This document shows positions 9,843-20,058 of a DNA stretch of 64,000 nt, in pieces. The translations under genes were made by a program, and so were the position numbers. The notes below the pieces were generated by a model that saw only the letters and a list, made by a program, of their open reading frames with translations, made no database searches and was not told the origin of the DNA. This stretch comes from Calocera cornea HHB12733 (Eukaryota; Basidiomycota; Dacrymycetes; Dacrymycetales; Dacrymycetaceae), in NCBI GenBank assembly GCA_001632435.1, contig KV423954.1, forward strand, positions 72,888-136,887, in the 5' to 3' direction. How positions within the stretch are numbered: the stretch's first letter is position 1; each line of letters begins with the position of its first letter.

Positions 9843-12554
9843 TTATCGCCTTCGTCCACCTCTTCGTTCGCCAGCAGGTAATGCAGCTTCTTCCGCCCTG
9901 ATCATGTTTGCATTTCCATCTGGTCCAAAAACGTCAGCGCGGACGAGTGCCTGGGGTGCGATGAGATCGCCATGTCGTCCATCGAACCCGGCGAAAGGAG
10001 CTCGAAGATCTGGTAGCATTGCAGCCATTGCTTGCAAACGGCCTTGAGCTTCCAGGAGCGGTTGGTGGTGATGGTGCGCGTGACGATGGTGTCTCTGATT
10101 GTGCGCCGCAGCAAGTAGGTTGCCTATGGCAGGTCTTGGCGCTGCAAACGCGACAGGCGGCCCGAAAGGGACGTGAGGTAAACCGTAGAGGAATTCAGCG
10201 GGTAACGGTCCCCCATTGTAGCCAGGCTGGCCCGGTCCTGGTCCCGGGGGAGTTGGAGGAGCCTTCGGCAATTCAACATCCAAATCCTTCTGTTGAATCT
10301 GCACGTCGCCTTGTTTGGTGCTGGAAAGTATGTCCTTTTGCGCCTTCCGTGCAGCCGCCGCAACCTGAACAATTCAATGTAAACTCAAGCACATGAAAAA
10401 TATGACCGCACCTCTTCCGCATGAAACTTGTCAAGGTTGGTATCCCATAGCGGGCATTTGCTGGGATCTTTGAGCCCTTCCTGCTGCCCGTGGCGCATAT
10501 GCCCCGGAAGCTAGCATTCATTCAGTCAGCGAACACAGTGACAGGATACTCACATACCTGATTGAAGTGCTCGTAGCCTGTGATAACTTGACGGCATATG
10601 TAGCAGGACATTGTTCGGCACTGGTTACACTGCCAGAGCTTAAGCTATCTGTTCGACTGCCAGATTCGCATAGCTCACCATCATCTTGTTACACTGAAAG
10701 GCGTTGTTCATGTCAGCGATTGACCGGTGCAACGACAGATCGACTTACACCCCCCTCCTTTACAAACGGATGATGACACTTAGGACATTTACGCATAAGC
10801 GCATTTGCTGGGTTATGCATCAAAACACATTGTCCATGTGACTGTTGACCATGAGGAACACTCACTCATAGCCTCCTCAACGGCGTGCCGTGCATTCAAG
10901 CGCATGTCTTCTTCCACTTCTATATGAGAAGTCAGATACATCTGCACATTTCACAAAGGACCTGAAGCGCACCCGTGCAACTCTTCGGCAGATGATCTTG
11001 TTTCTTGCATTTCCGACAGCTGATGACGAGACAATCTTCGTTTTCACACCTGAAGAGCTTTTCCTCGTTGTTCTCTATGACACAGGCATAGTCACAGAAA
11101 GGACAACTCTCTAGCCCTTCTAGTCCCGCTTTCTCGATCTCCTTTCCCTGCTTGATGCGATGATAGAGATTGAGGGTCTTTTCAGGCAGGAACCGCGCGA
11201 TTTCTGACTCTGGAAACGGAGCCTTACAGTCAGACTGATCCATGCATAGCAGTTCTGTCTGTCGGAGACCAATGCGCTCTTCCGCTTGTCGGCGTGCACA
11301 ATTGCGACAGAAGAGATGGCCCTCTGCACACTGGACCATTTTGTCCTAAGTCGCGCGTGAGCCGGGAGCGCCTACCGGGTGTCAAAACAGGAGCGTACAA
11401 ATGGATATTCGGCAAAGCAACAGCCACATTCCAGTCCTTCTCCGTTTGCCTCATACTCTTGTTCGTTGATTTTCTCCGCGAGCTCTTCGTCCACTTTTAA
11501 CTTATCCTCTGCTAGAGACGGGAATCAATACACTGAACGCTAACAGGAACGAACGACATTCACCAAGTTTGAGTATCAGCCATTCTCGCTCCGCCTCGAA
11601 ATCTGCATCGAAGGTTGCCTTTCCCTTGCCTTTCGTCTTAGCCGGTGTAGGTCGAGCCTTGAGTGCATATGGGAGAGCCTCCGACTTGGCTTCCTGTGAC
11701 AAGCGAAGGTGTGTCGGAGCATATAGATACTTGCATTGTTCCATAACCATGCGAACGCTAGCAAGACGAGTCAGCGCATGCATACACAATAAGTAACTTG
11801 TCTGCACTTACTGAGCCCTCGGCACTAAGGGAAAGTCCTCAAACAACTGCTCCTCGGCTAGGACGCTGTATGCTGCCCCTGAAGGATATGAACGCCCAGT
11901 GCTCCCGTAGTCCAGCTTCTCTTTCTTCTTGGATCTTCCCTCCTCCTGTTCATCCTCGTCCTCCCTCTTTCTCTTTCCCCTGTCTCTTTCCACTTTCGGA
12001 TATTCGTGGTCGAAGAGGTACTGTATGACGGCATGGGCAGTGTTCTGGTTGTATGTAGGGTAGAGTTGCCGGAGTAGCATGAGTGCGTGTGCTGGAAGAA
12101 CGTCCGGTAGTATCTCAAGAACAGATGCGAGCATGAGGTCCATCTCGTCAATCTTTACTGGCTCGGGCTTTGGTGATACTGGCGGAGACTGGAACCCGAT
12201 AACTTCTGACATGTCCTCTCCAGCTTCCGATGCCGCCCAAGAACGAAACATGTTGGCCGTGCCGTCGTCCGCTGTGAGCTTGGAGTTAGGTATATGCGCG
12301 TTTGTAAAGTCGTCGGTTACGGATTTGACCGGAGAAGGTCGGGGTGAATCGGCATCATTGGAAAGGTCAATGACAGATAGCGGAGTAGACCTCGTTCGGG
12401 CCTTGTTGCTGCCGGACTTGCTCGTCCCAGCCCTGGCACCGGCCATCTTCGATCGGGCTTTCATGGGGAGGGGTTTGCTTGCCCTCGCAGCGGCCATGTA
12501 CGGCTCGGGAGAGCTGGAAATGTCGATGACCTCCGGGAAGAGGGTGGGCGGCAT
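9843..12554 (-). CDS. RNF216-like RING-between-RING (RBR) E3 ubiquitin ligase
   Basis: RBR ligases take ubiquitin onto a cysteine in RING2 before passing it to substrate. Ten exons were joined. The N-terminal 250 residues are Ser/Pro-rich with a VIDLSND patch and a basic KKKEK stretch. RING1 reads CGCCFAEYPF-DKMVQCAEGHLFC; the IBR reads CPFCDYACVIENNEEKLFRC with CRKCKKQDHLPKSC; RING2 reads CPKCHHPFVKEGG-CNKMM-CNQC..CYIC. The arrangement and the SCPFC..CRKC spacing resemble animal RNF216/TRIAD3. The cysteine after GG, catalytic in RBR enzymes, sits in a 15-nt exon (10679-10693) coding only CNKMM. The tail is Pro/Gly/His-rich. Start is the ATG at 12552-12554. An alternative name within the RBR class is possible. 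Confidence 0.87.
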
Positions 12555-13411
12555 CGGATGCAGGCGTCAGCCGCTGAGCCGGCGGAAATGCAGTGCTTGT
12601 TTCAAAGCGATGGTGCAAGGGAGGTGGAAGAGGGGGTTGGTGTGAACGTGGGCCCAGCGAGTATGGGCGCCAGTGGAGATGACAGCAAGGTAACGTGGTG
12701 ACTGCGTGGTGTTGAGCGCCCCGAAGCCAGGATCGGCGTTTGGCCAAGGCGGTGGTGACTGGCTGCCGCCAACACTGCTGGCGCCGCCCGTACCTTTTTG
12801 GATCCGTCGCAGGCACCTCCTGATGACTCTTCCGCTGTCTCGTACGCCTCTTGTCACCGCCGCTCGGTTACTGGCAGTCAGTCACCCACTCTACCGCGTT
12901 CAGTTGGCTACTTTGCCAACGGCTCAGCGATGACAAACTCGGAATAAGAGTGGCTTGGGTGGCCTCGCGCAAACTTGGCCTTGAGTGCCCCGCTTGTCGG
13001 TGTATCCATCGGTACTCTCTAGCAACCAGTCTCTATCTTCAAGCCCAATGTTAATGTAGTAAGATAATCTATGAGTTTTCAATATGCTCAACGCGCTTTC
13101 AAGAAGCGGTGGGGCTCTTGGTGATCGCGGCAAGGCACATACCACTCTCAGCAATCCCGGGCCGACCAGGTCTCCCCATCGACGACGGTGGCACTACTGT
13201 ATATGCATCCGCAAGTTAATTCGAGGACTCCTTTTCTGCTCCGTCTCAGAACCGGCGGTCAGATCCGAAAAGCGCACGCAGTCGGCTCCGGCCTTCGGAA
13301 GCAATTGCAACAGGGGTTTCGATCAGCCATCCTTCATTTAAGGCACACTTCGACCCGTCCGACCTCGTCTCATCGAGCTATCGTCCTCTCTCGCTGCCGG
13401 CCATTCCGAGC
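12555..13411. promoter_or_regulatory. Divergent promoter region
   Basis: 857 bp between the starts of the RNF216-like gene (minus) and the HAPSTR1-like gene (plus). No gene within it; no clear TATA box or other site recognised. Confidence 0.4.
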
Positions 13412-14338
13412 ATGGACATGTCTAAGCTGCGTGACAACCTGCCCGCAGGTGGGCGGACAGATGCAGAGCGCGATTTGACGAATGATTTTAAAGGTATGTG
13501 TGCGCATATACGTGCCTCACTTGTTTACATCTGGCCCTATGCTGACTCGCATGCAACGACAGCCGCTGCTCTCAGTATCACTAAACTCTACAAGTCCTCG
13601 TTGGCAGCAAGCGTTTCGGCCTGGTCGGCCGGCTATCAGGCCGCCCTCAGTGAGCTGTTGGAGAAGCTCGATGGACCTATCGCGATGGACGACATTCGGG
13701 AGTGGGCACGCACAAGAATCGATGCGATCGGCGGCGGAGTCTCAAGTGGCGAGATGAGTGATGAGGAACGGGGAAGAGGGCGGGAACGAGAGCGCGATGA
13801 GCGGGAGAGACGAAGTGTCCCCCCGCCAGTTTCCTCGTCCAAGCCATCCAGTAGAGCGGATGACAGTTCCGACAGAACATCTGCTACGAACGATCGACCA
13901 CGGGCCCATATCTATACGGATCGTGTGCAAGACACAACCGATGAAGAAAGGCCGTCATTCATTCACACGTCTGCCAGCCTCGTTGCCACCCGCACGCCTT
14001 TCTCGTCTCCAACACCTGTCTCGGTGGCATCTTCGCAGCCGACTCCGAAATCCCGCTCACGCCGCTCGCACCCTTTACGTGATACGACACCTGTGAATTC
14101 ATTCCCGACTGCAGTAACATTCGCCCCAGCTTTGCCAGCCGTATCGGAATTCCCTTTCTTCCCGGCGTCGATGTTCGAATCCGCGCAACCAACACAGTAC
14201 GGGATTGGCATGAAGAGGCGGCACGAAGTTGTAGATGATACGACTGCAGCGGCAGGAAGAAAGGCCCGCATGAGAGATCGGGGAAGTGGCGACTCCATGG
14301 ATTTCGATGGCGAGCGCGACAGAAAGAGGCGACGATGA
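13412..14338 (+). CDS. HAPSTR1-like (C16orf72 family) protein
   Basis: One 69-nt intron (13494-13562) joins two exons into 285 residues. The N-terminal third reads DFKAAALSITKLYKSSLAASVSAWSAGYQAALSELL followed by ..DDIREWARTRID, in pieces that line up with the conserved core of animal HAPSTR1 (an FQNAATAVTNLYKE-type start, then a GYQ-containing helix). The rest is low-complexity: an Arg/Glu-rich patch, Ser/Thr/Pro-rich sequence, then GMKRRHEVVDD and the basic end RDRKRRR, again reminiscent of the KR-rich tail of that family. In animals HAPSTR1 works with the ligase HUWE1 in stress responses; a nuclear location fits the basic tail. The match is from memory of a short domain, so the name is tentative. 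A 3' fragment of this gene lies at 33660-33945. Confidence 0.55.
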   Translation: MDMSKLRDNLPAGGRTDAERDLTNDFKGMCAHIRASLVYIWPYADSHATTAAALSITKLYKSSLAASVSAWSAGYQAALSELLEKLDGPIAMDDIREWARTRIDAIGGGVSSGEMSDEERGRGRERERDERERRSVPPPVSSSKPSSRADDSSDRTSATNDRPRAHIYTDRVQDTTDEERPSFIHTSASLVATRTPFSSPTPVSVASSQPTPKSRSRRSHPLRDTTPVNSFPTAVTFAPALPAVSEFPFFPASMFESAQPTQYGIGMKRRHEVVDDTTAAAGRKARMRDRGSGDSMDFDGERDRKRRR

Positions 14339-14928
14339 TGAATACTGGTGTTCCCGGAGGTTTAGCCAAACGTTTCCGACTTGGATCTTCCTTCTCTCTA
14401 CGATTGCATGCACTTTCCTCTAATCACCCCTTCACGTTCGTCGTGTCCGCATTCATGATATCCCGGCATCAACGGCACTTTCCCTACTCATTTCCCGCGA
14501 TTTCCCTCTCACTGTCTGCTCCTGTTTTGCTCATATTCCCGCTCTGGCATTCCACCGCAATTGTACGGATGAAGTTTGGCTGCATGCATTTGATGTATCG
14601 AAAGTAACTCGCAATAGAAATGGCTACGATTACTGCATTCGGGCACGGTTAAGGCGACGCCAAAACGCTCAGCGTCGATATTAAATTGTCCTGGGGCTCA
14701 CTCCTATTGGTCCCGCCGCGGATGCGCTAAGGCATCAACAGAGGCGCAAACCCGAGATGTCTTCCTCGCGCCGCGGGCGTACTTCTGTCGGTGCGGGTTT
14801 AGGCGCTTGTCACCGCCTTGAAGGCGTTTTGTCCCCTTCCTGCTGGCCAGTGCTATCTGTTGTGCATATAAAGTCCTCATCCTTGAACGCGCTGTGCCCT
14901 TGTTCGTCACATTGCTTCCTGAGTGATC
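14339..14928. other. 3' flank of the HAPSTR1-like gene and promoter of membrane gene copy 2
   Basis: Two parts of this spacer recur near 34 kb: about 14339-14500 next to the HAPSTR1-like fragment at 33660-33760, and about 14640-14928 as the upstream region of membrane copy 3 (35332-35590, inverted). No gene within. Confidence 0.5.
14867..14872 (+). promoter_or_regulatory. Probable TATA box of membrane gene copy 2
   Basis: TATAAA in the context GTGCATATAAAGTCC, 57 nt before the ATG. In the inverted duplicate the same place reads GTACATATGTTGTTC, so the box is lost there. Confidence 0.45.
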
Positions 14929-16439
14929 ATGGACAACTCGACTTTCCTCTCCAACTCGACTTCCAATTGCGGGGCGATCAATACTGATGTCAGCGGTGAG
15001 TACCATCTAATTTCGAGGTTTCAACCTAGTTCTTAAGCGCCTGAGATAGGTGTCGGTGTATGCGCTGCTTCTCTTGTGTCTCTCACCTCCGTAATGACAG
15101 TGCTCGCAGGTTCGAGTTTCGCTCTATGCATCGGTCACGATCGGCTTGATCATGATGCGCTGTATGTTCGAATCAGCAGGATACTTGGTGGATCGCTCTG
15201 ACGCAACTGGCAGGGTTTACGCATGACATGGATGCGTTTCAAGACGCCGCCAGAACGTCGTTCATAACCTCGATCGCCCTGGTCATTTCTGCTTTGATCT
15301 CGCTATATACGAGCGCACAGGGCCTGGCACTTGTTGACGCTCTGGTCGTGACAGCTGTCACGTCTCTCGTGATGGCATACTCCTTCATCGTCGGTTCTCA
15401 GGGCACAAGTTATGCTCAGAGCCTGGGTACGAACAGGTTCGAGCTAACGTTCACGTTGCTCTTCACCGCCATTCTCCATACTGCTTTATGGGCGGTGTTC
15501 GGCATTATCGTCTGGGGTAACCCGATCGAATTCGGCCGAGGTGCTATCTACGGTTGTAACCCGAACCCAAATGACAATGTCGTGTTCTGGCTGTTCGGTC
15601 ACATGATCAGCATCAGTAACGTCGGCTTGAGGCGATTCGCTCTCTTTGCTTTTTCAGCGGGTGGTGCACTCAGTATTGGCTGGACAATAACAGGATTCTG
15701 CTACACTCGTCGGGGAAAGCGGCGCGTGGAGGCTGCCAATATTGACGTGGCTCGAATGCGAGCGGAAGGTCAACCGACGAACGACGAGGATCTACCGGTG
15801 GAGCATCATCGTCTCAACTCAATCCGGCAACCTATTGGTCTACAACGTGTGTCAGACGATGGTGCCTCCGAGCAGAAACCACCTTCGACTGCGGGTCCGC
15901 AGAACGAGGCTGCTCTAGAAGCTCAGGTGCCCCCGGAGTTTGATGAGGGTCAGGCTCTGGGAAACAGATTCAAGAGTACATTTCTCCTTAATTGGCCCGG
16001 AGTAGGTTACTGATCCATTGTTGTAGGATTTCCACTGCAGGCTTTCGGTCCGATCTGGAAATACGCGTCTGGCTGGGGAGGGATCGCCGCATACATCTAC
16101 CTGATCGTAACCACCGAGAGCTTGATTACTGCCAATAAACAAAGGGACCCAACAAACGCCCTGACGTTCGGACAAATCCTCTCGCTCGTCCTGCTACTCG
16201 ACCAAATTGTTTTCCAACCCATGACCCAGATGTTCAATTCTCTGCTGGAGCGCGCGTTCGAGAAGCAGAAGGAGGCACGGCGGAGGGAGCGGGGAAGGCA
16301 GGATGACGTTCGCAACGGGAAAACGTGGGCTGATCCTAGCCACAGGATCACTGATGCTCCTGGATCGGCCAACAATGCGACGGGGGCGGCGTTGTCACCG
16401 GCCGCGCAGATCGCGGCAAGTGAGCGGGCCAGGTCATAG
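14929..16439 (+). CDS. Uncharacterised multi-pass membrane protein, family copy 2
   Basis: Five exons (14929-14995, 15050-15057, 15110-15161, 15214-15975, 16027-16439) join to 433 residues with the frame intact. The N-terminus has two NST sites (NSTFLSNSTSNC) and probably lies outside the membrane. About six hydrophobic segments follow: VRVSLYASVTIGLIMM, FITSIALVISALISLY, a segment around LALVDALVVTAV, one around FTLLFTAILHTALW, one around FALFAFSAGGALSIGW, and IAAYIYLIVTTESLI. A charged loop of roughly 100 residues sits before the last one. The conserved LTFGQILSLVLLLDQ and a basic tail (EKQKEARRRERGRQ) end the protein. Exon 2 is only 8 nt and codes part of GVG. No known family recognised. 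The gene and its promoter are duplicated, inverted, at 33955-35590. Confidence 0.8.
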
Positions 16440-17806
16440 ACTGTTACTTTCGTCGATAGTTGCTCTTCTTACCCACTCCAGTCTGTAGCATATATCCGTC
16501 CTGTATATATCGAGAATTGTCCTTCAAAGGTCGCATTGGGTCGGAGACGCGAGTATGCACATTCAGGAACCCACAGATGGGCGTCGTATGGGAATTACGT
16601 TGTATTATGGGAGTCTGTAACAGTGGCATTGGCGGCTAGGCATGATGTCAGACTCTTTTCCATAATGAGGCGTGCAAACTGTATGCCTGGTTGGATATCG
16701 GTGCTCCTTGTCTGTCAATACTGTCTGCTCCTTGTTTGTCTTTGCTGTCCAATGCTCCCCTCCATTGTCATGGTGCACGTCAAATGTGGTGTTATGGAGA
16801 GCATGTACATGTCTTCCTGCGCGTTGCAACACTCTACAGCAGCTCATGTCAGTCTTGGACGCCATTGGAACCCATCTGCTGACGTCAGAAAGGCAACGAG
16901 TTTGGCTGCCACCTCCTTGTCTGTCAATACTGTCTGCTCCTTGTTTGTCTTTGCTGTCCAATGCTCCCCTCCATTGTCACTGTGCACGTCAAATGTGGTG
17001 TTATGGAGAGCATGTACATGTCTTCCTTCGCGTTGCAACACTTTACAGCGGCTCACGTCAGTCTTGGTCAAGTTAACGCGTGCATGCGCCTACCTTTCAG
17101 CTCAGCTTCCAGTCTTTCAATGCTGGCTCTCAAATGCTGACTCTGGAGATAGAGACAACATTTGAGAGCTCGACATTGTCGTTTACTTCCGGATAAAGCC
17201 AGTAAAGCGAAAGCAGGCTCTGCTGGACTCGGTGCACTCTCATCGACCTTCGCGACTGCCGTCCCGCGACACGACCAATCCTCCTAGACACCCTGTCCTT
17301 CTACACAGAATGCGCGTCAGCGTCGAAAACCCCACCCTCACGCGCGCAAGCCCTGATCAATGCTGAGGGGAATACTGGTACAGACGAGACGCGAGTGGCA
17401 ACCGTCGTGTGTTCTGTGTCCACTCAGAGAGTTGAAGTTGCATGCCGGTAACGGCAACTGGTTCAAGTACCGGACACTTATGTGCTCGACAAGGTCATGA
17501 CGGCCAAGGGCGCATGATAATGAGCCGAGTAGATGCAGTATATGCAATTTTAGAGAAGTGTATTGAGTATGAAAGCAATGGCCATGAAGCAGGTACCAAG
17601 TCGGTGCTGAGGGAGCCTGAGGAGAACTTCAGTTCGGTGGCCCATCATGATCGTGCCCACTTGACCCTGACGGAAGTAAATGGCCCAACCCGGAAGGATC
17701 CGACGCCACCACTTTGCTCGCCGTTGCGTTCATACCTCTGCTCAACGTCGGCGCTGCAGTTACCTGTTGCTCGCCTTCCCCCCACAACCCGGCATAGACA
17801 GACAGG
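16440..17806. other. 1.37-kb intergenic region with a tandem repeat
   Basis: No protein family is recognisable in any frame and no RNA gene was identified. The main structure is the 155-bp repeat pair at 16704-17067. The segment from about 17200 to 17800 is the upstream region of ATP15. Confidence 0.4.
16704..17067. repeat. Direct repeat, two 155-bp copies 209 bp apart
   Basis: 16704-16858 and 16913-17067 match over their whole length with about five substitutions (for example CCTGCGCG against CCTTCGCG), separated by 54 bp of different sequence. Each starts CTCCTTGTCTGTCAATACTG and ends CAGTCTTGG. Each copy itself holds two CTCCTTGT words. Not coding. Confidence 0.85.
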
Positions 17807-18176
17807 ATGTCGTCCCTCTGGCGTCAATACATGACGTGAGTGTCTCCATTCCTCCGTCCGCCTCCATCGTGCTGTTGATGGCACACGGCAGCTGCGGTGA
17901 CCTGGACCTCAAGCTGACACTCAACTAGGTACAACAAGTACTCGCAAATCGCCGCGCGTGCGCTCCGTGCCGGCCTCAAGGAAGACGCGCGCGTACAGGC
18001 TGAGAAGCGCGGCTTCACCGCACTGCGATTCCAGGAGTGGGAGAATGGCCAGCCCGGCGAGCAGGTGCGTCCTTCTACTGCCCTGGTTTATCCACTCCAT
18101 CATTATAGCTGATTACGCATGACAGGTCTGGATCGACAAGCCCAAGGACGATGGGAGGGCAAAGCCGGCTGTATAA
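17807..18176 (+). CDS. ATP15: Mitochondrial ATP synthase F1 subunit epsilon
   Basis: Small central-stalk subunit of the mitochondrial F1 ATPase. Three exons (17807-17835, 17929-18064, 18126-18176) join to 71 residues. The N-terminus MSSLWRQYMTYNKYSQIAAR matches the family pattern of an initial Trp-Arg, a Tyr-Asn-Lys-Tyr turn and an Ala/Arg helix (AARALRAGLKEDARVQAEKR). The length is right for fungal ATP15 and there is no cleavable presequence, as usual for this subunit. The first exon codes only nine full codons. The middle exon ends in GEQ and the last reads VWIDKPKDDGRAKPAV before TAA at 18174-18176. Confidence 0.92.
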
Positions 18177-18759
18177 GCCGAGATGGAGCGGTGAGCAGAT
18201 GGTAGTGGGAGAGGGACGCGCGAAAATGGACGAATACGTGCTGTAATGACGATGTCCCGCCAAAATCCAATGTTTCTCACCTTCATTGGTATCTTCCGCT
18301 CGTTCATCAAGCTGGCGATTAGCTCAGCTGTCCCTTGTTGAGAGGCGTGTGAGCACATGGAGTAGAAGATCGGAGTTGGGAACCTTGGGTAGCAGGGGCG
18401 CCAGGGGTGGCGAAATAGGCAGGGTTAGGGTTCGGTGCGATTAGGGCTCAGCTGTCATTACGGGTCATGCATGTGCCCCTGGAAGAGGCACACACGACAC
18501 CATTAAGGCGAGGGGTAAGCAGCACGGTCGACCTGCTGGACACGACACTCTGCCCTCCTGCTTCTGCGTGCTGCTTCCCCACCCAACTGCCCGCCGCAGG
18601 CTTGCTCCCATAAAGGACTTACCTTATCGCATGGTGATAATCGCCCAGGATTGAGTGCTGTACATATCGACCGTCCCCCCTCTTCCTTCCTCACCCTCGC
18701 CGCACCAAGCCCGCTCGCCCTCCCTCGCGGCCTCCCTCCTCCCTCCCCTCTCTCCCACC
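18177..18759. other. Intergenic: ATP15 3' flank and SIT4 promoter
   Basis: The 100 bases before the SIT4 start are almost pure pyrimidine on the plus strand (CTCCCTCC runs), a common promoter feature in basidiomycetes. Two or three TTAGGG words lie at 18421-18447. No gene seen. Confidence 0.45.
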
Positions 18760-19956
18760 ATGTCCCCCCCAACACTCGACCCCGATTCTTACATCCCCTA
18801 CATCCTCCAATGCCAGTCCCTCCCCGAGTCCGCCCTACTCTCCCTCTGCGCCCACGTCCGCGCCCTCCTCATGGAATCCCCCAACATCACACCCGTCTCC
18901 ACCCCCGTCACGGTGTGCGGGGACCTCCACGGGCAGTTCTGGGATCTTTTAGAGCTCTTGAGGAAGGGTGGGGACGTCCCGGCTACGAGCTATATCTTCA
19001 TGGTACGCTGCTTGTTCCTCGCTCTTCCGGATGCTCCATGTGCTGACCAATGGAGAAGGGAGACTTTGTAGATAGAGGGTACCACTCGCTCGAGACATTC
19101 TCCCTCCTCCTTGCGCTAAAAGCAAAGTATCCCGCGCACGTCACGTTGCTGAGGGGGAACCACGAGTCAAGACAGATCACCCAAGTGTACGGTTTCTACG
19201 GTGCGCCTCTCCTTCCTGTTTCCCTTCCCCTTCCCCCCTTCATGAACGGATCTCCTTCTGAAGCTCGTGCTGACGTCCTCACAGACGAATGTCACCGCAA
19301 ATATGGCTCGGCACTCGCGTGGCGCACCTGCTGCTCAGTGTTCGACTACCTGCCTTTAGCCGCACTCGTGGACGGCAGCGTTCTCTGCGTGCATGGCGGG
19401 CTCTCGCCTGACATCCGGACGTTGGACCAGATTAGAGTGCTGTCAAGAGCGCAGGAGGTACCGCATGAGGGGGCGTTTTGTGGTGCGTAGCCCCGTCTCG
19501 CATGGCCCAGAGAGAAGTTCTAATGCCGATGGGGTGGGGTGGTAGACCTGATGTGGTCAGACCCGGATGACGTCTCCACGTGGGCCGTCTCTCCCCGAGG
19601 CGCTGGATGGTTGTTCGGTGCCTCGGTCACCGCCGAATTCTCGCACCTGAACGACCTGACCCTCATCGCGCGCGCACATCAGCTCGTCCAGGAAGGGTAC
19701 AAGTTCATGTTCGACCACTCGCTCGTGACGGTGTGGAGCGCGCCGAACTACTGCTACAGGTGCGGGAACCTTGCGAGCATGCTTAATGTGCGCGAGGGGG
19801 GCCAGCTGGGGTTCACGGTGTTTTCGGAAGCGGCGGAGAACGAGCGGGATATCGGGACCAGGAGAGGGGTGAGTGCCGTTTCTCGCTCTTGTAGTGCGAG
19901 GGGCTGCGCTGACAACGAGGCGGAAGGGCATGGGCGTCATGCCGTATTTTGTTTGA
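18760..19956 (+). CDS. SIT4: Serine/threonine protein phosphatase 6 / Sit4-type catalytic subunit
   Basis: PPP-family phosphatase that in yeast acts with SAP subunits in G1/S and nutrient signalling. Five exons join to 311 residues, the usual PP6/Sit4 length. Metal-site motifs are intact: GDLHGQ (residues 54-59), GDFVDRG (82-88), RGNHESR (113-119). [32 protein letters not shown] and [18 protein letters not shown] are PP6/Sit4-like rather than PP2A, PP4 or Ppg1. The last intron (58 nt) leads to GMGVMPYFV, so the C-terminal residue is Val where PP2A-like enzymes normally end YFL and are carboxymethylated on Leu. Start ATG at 18760 follows a pyrimidine tract. It converges on the MIC26/27 gene with only about 100 bp between stops. 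Confidence 0.93.
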
Positions 19957-20058
19957 CCGTAGCATATATACCATACAGTCGTCTATTATCGGCTTTCGCC
20001 TGTTCCCCCGTCTCAGCGCAGCCCAGTGCAGGCCAGCGCTTTTGCGTCTCCTCAGCGC

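Noticed and set aside
12079..12645. 188-codon plus-strand frame across the start of the RNF216-like gene
   Set aside because: Antisense to the first exon, with no recognisable domain.
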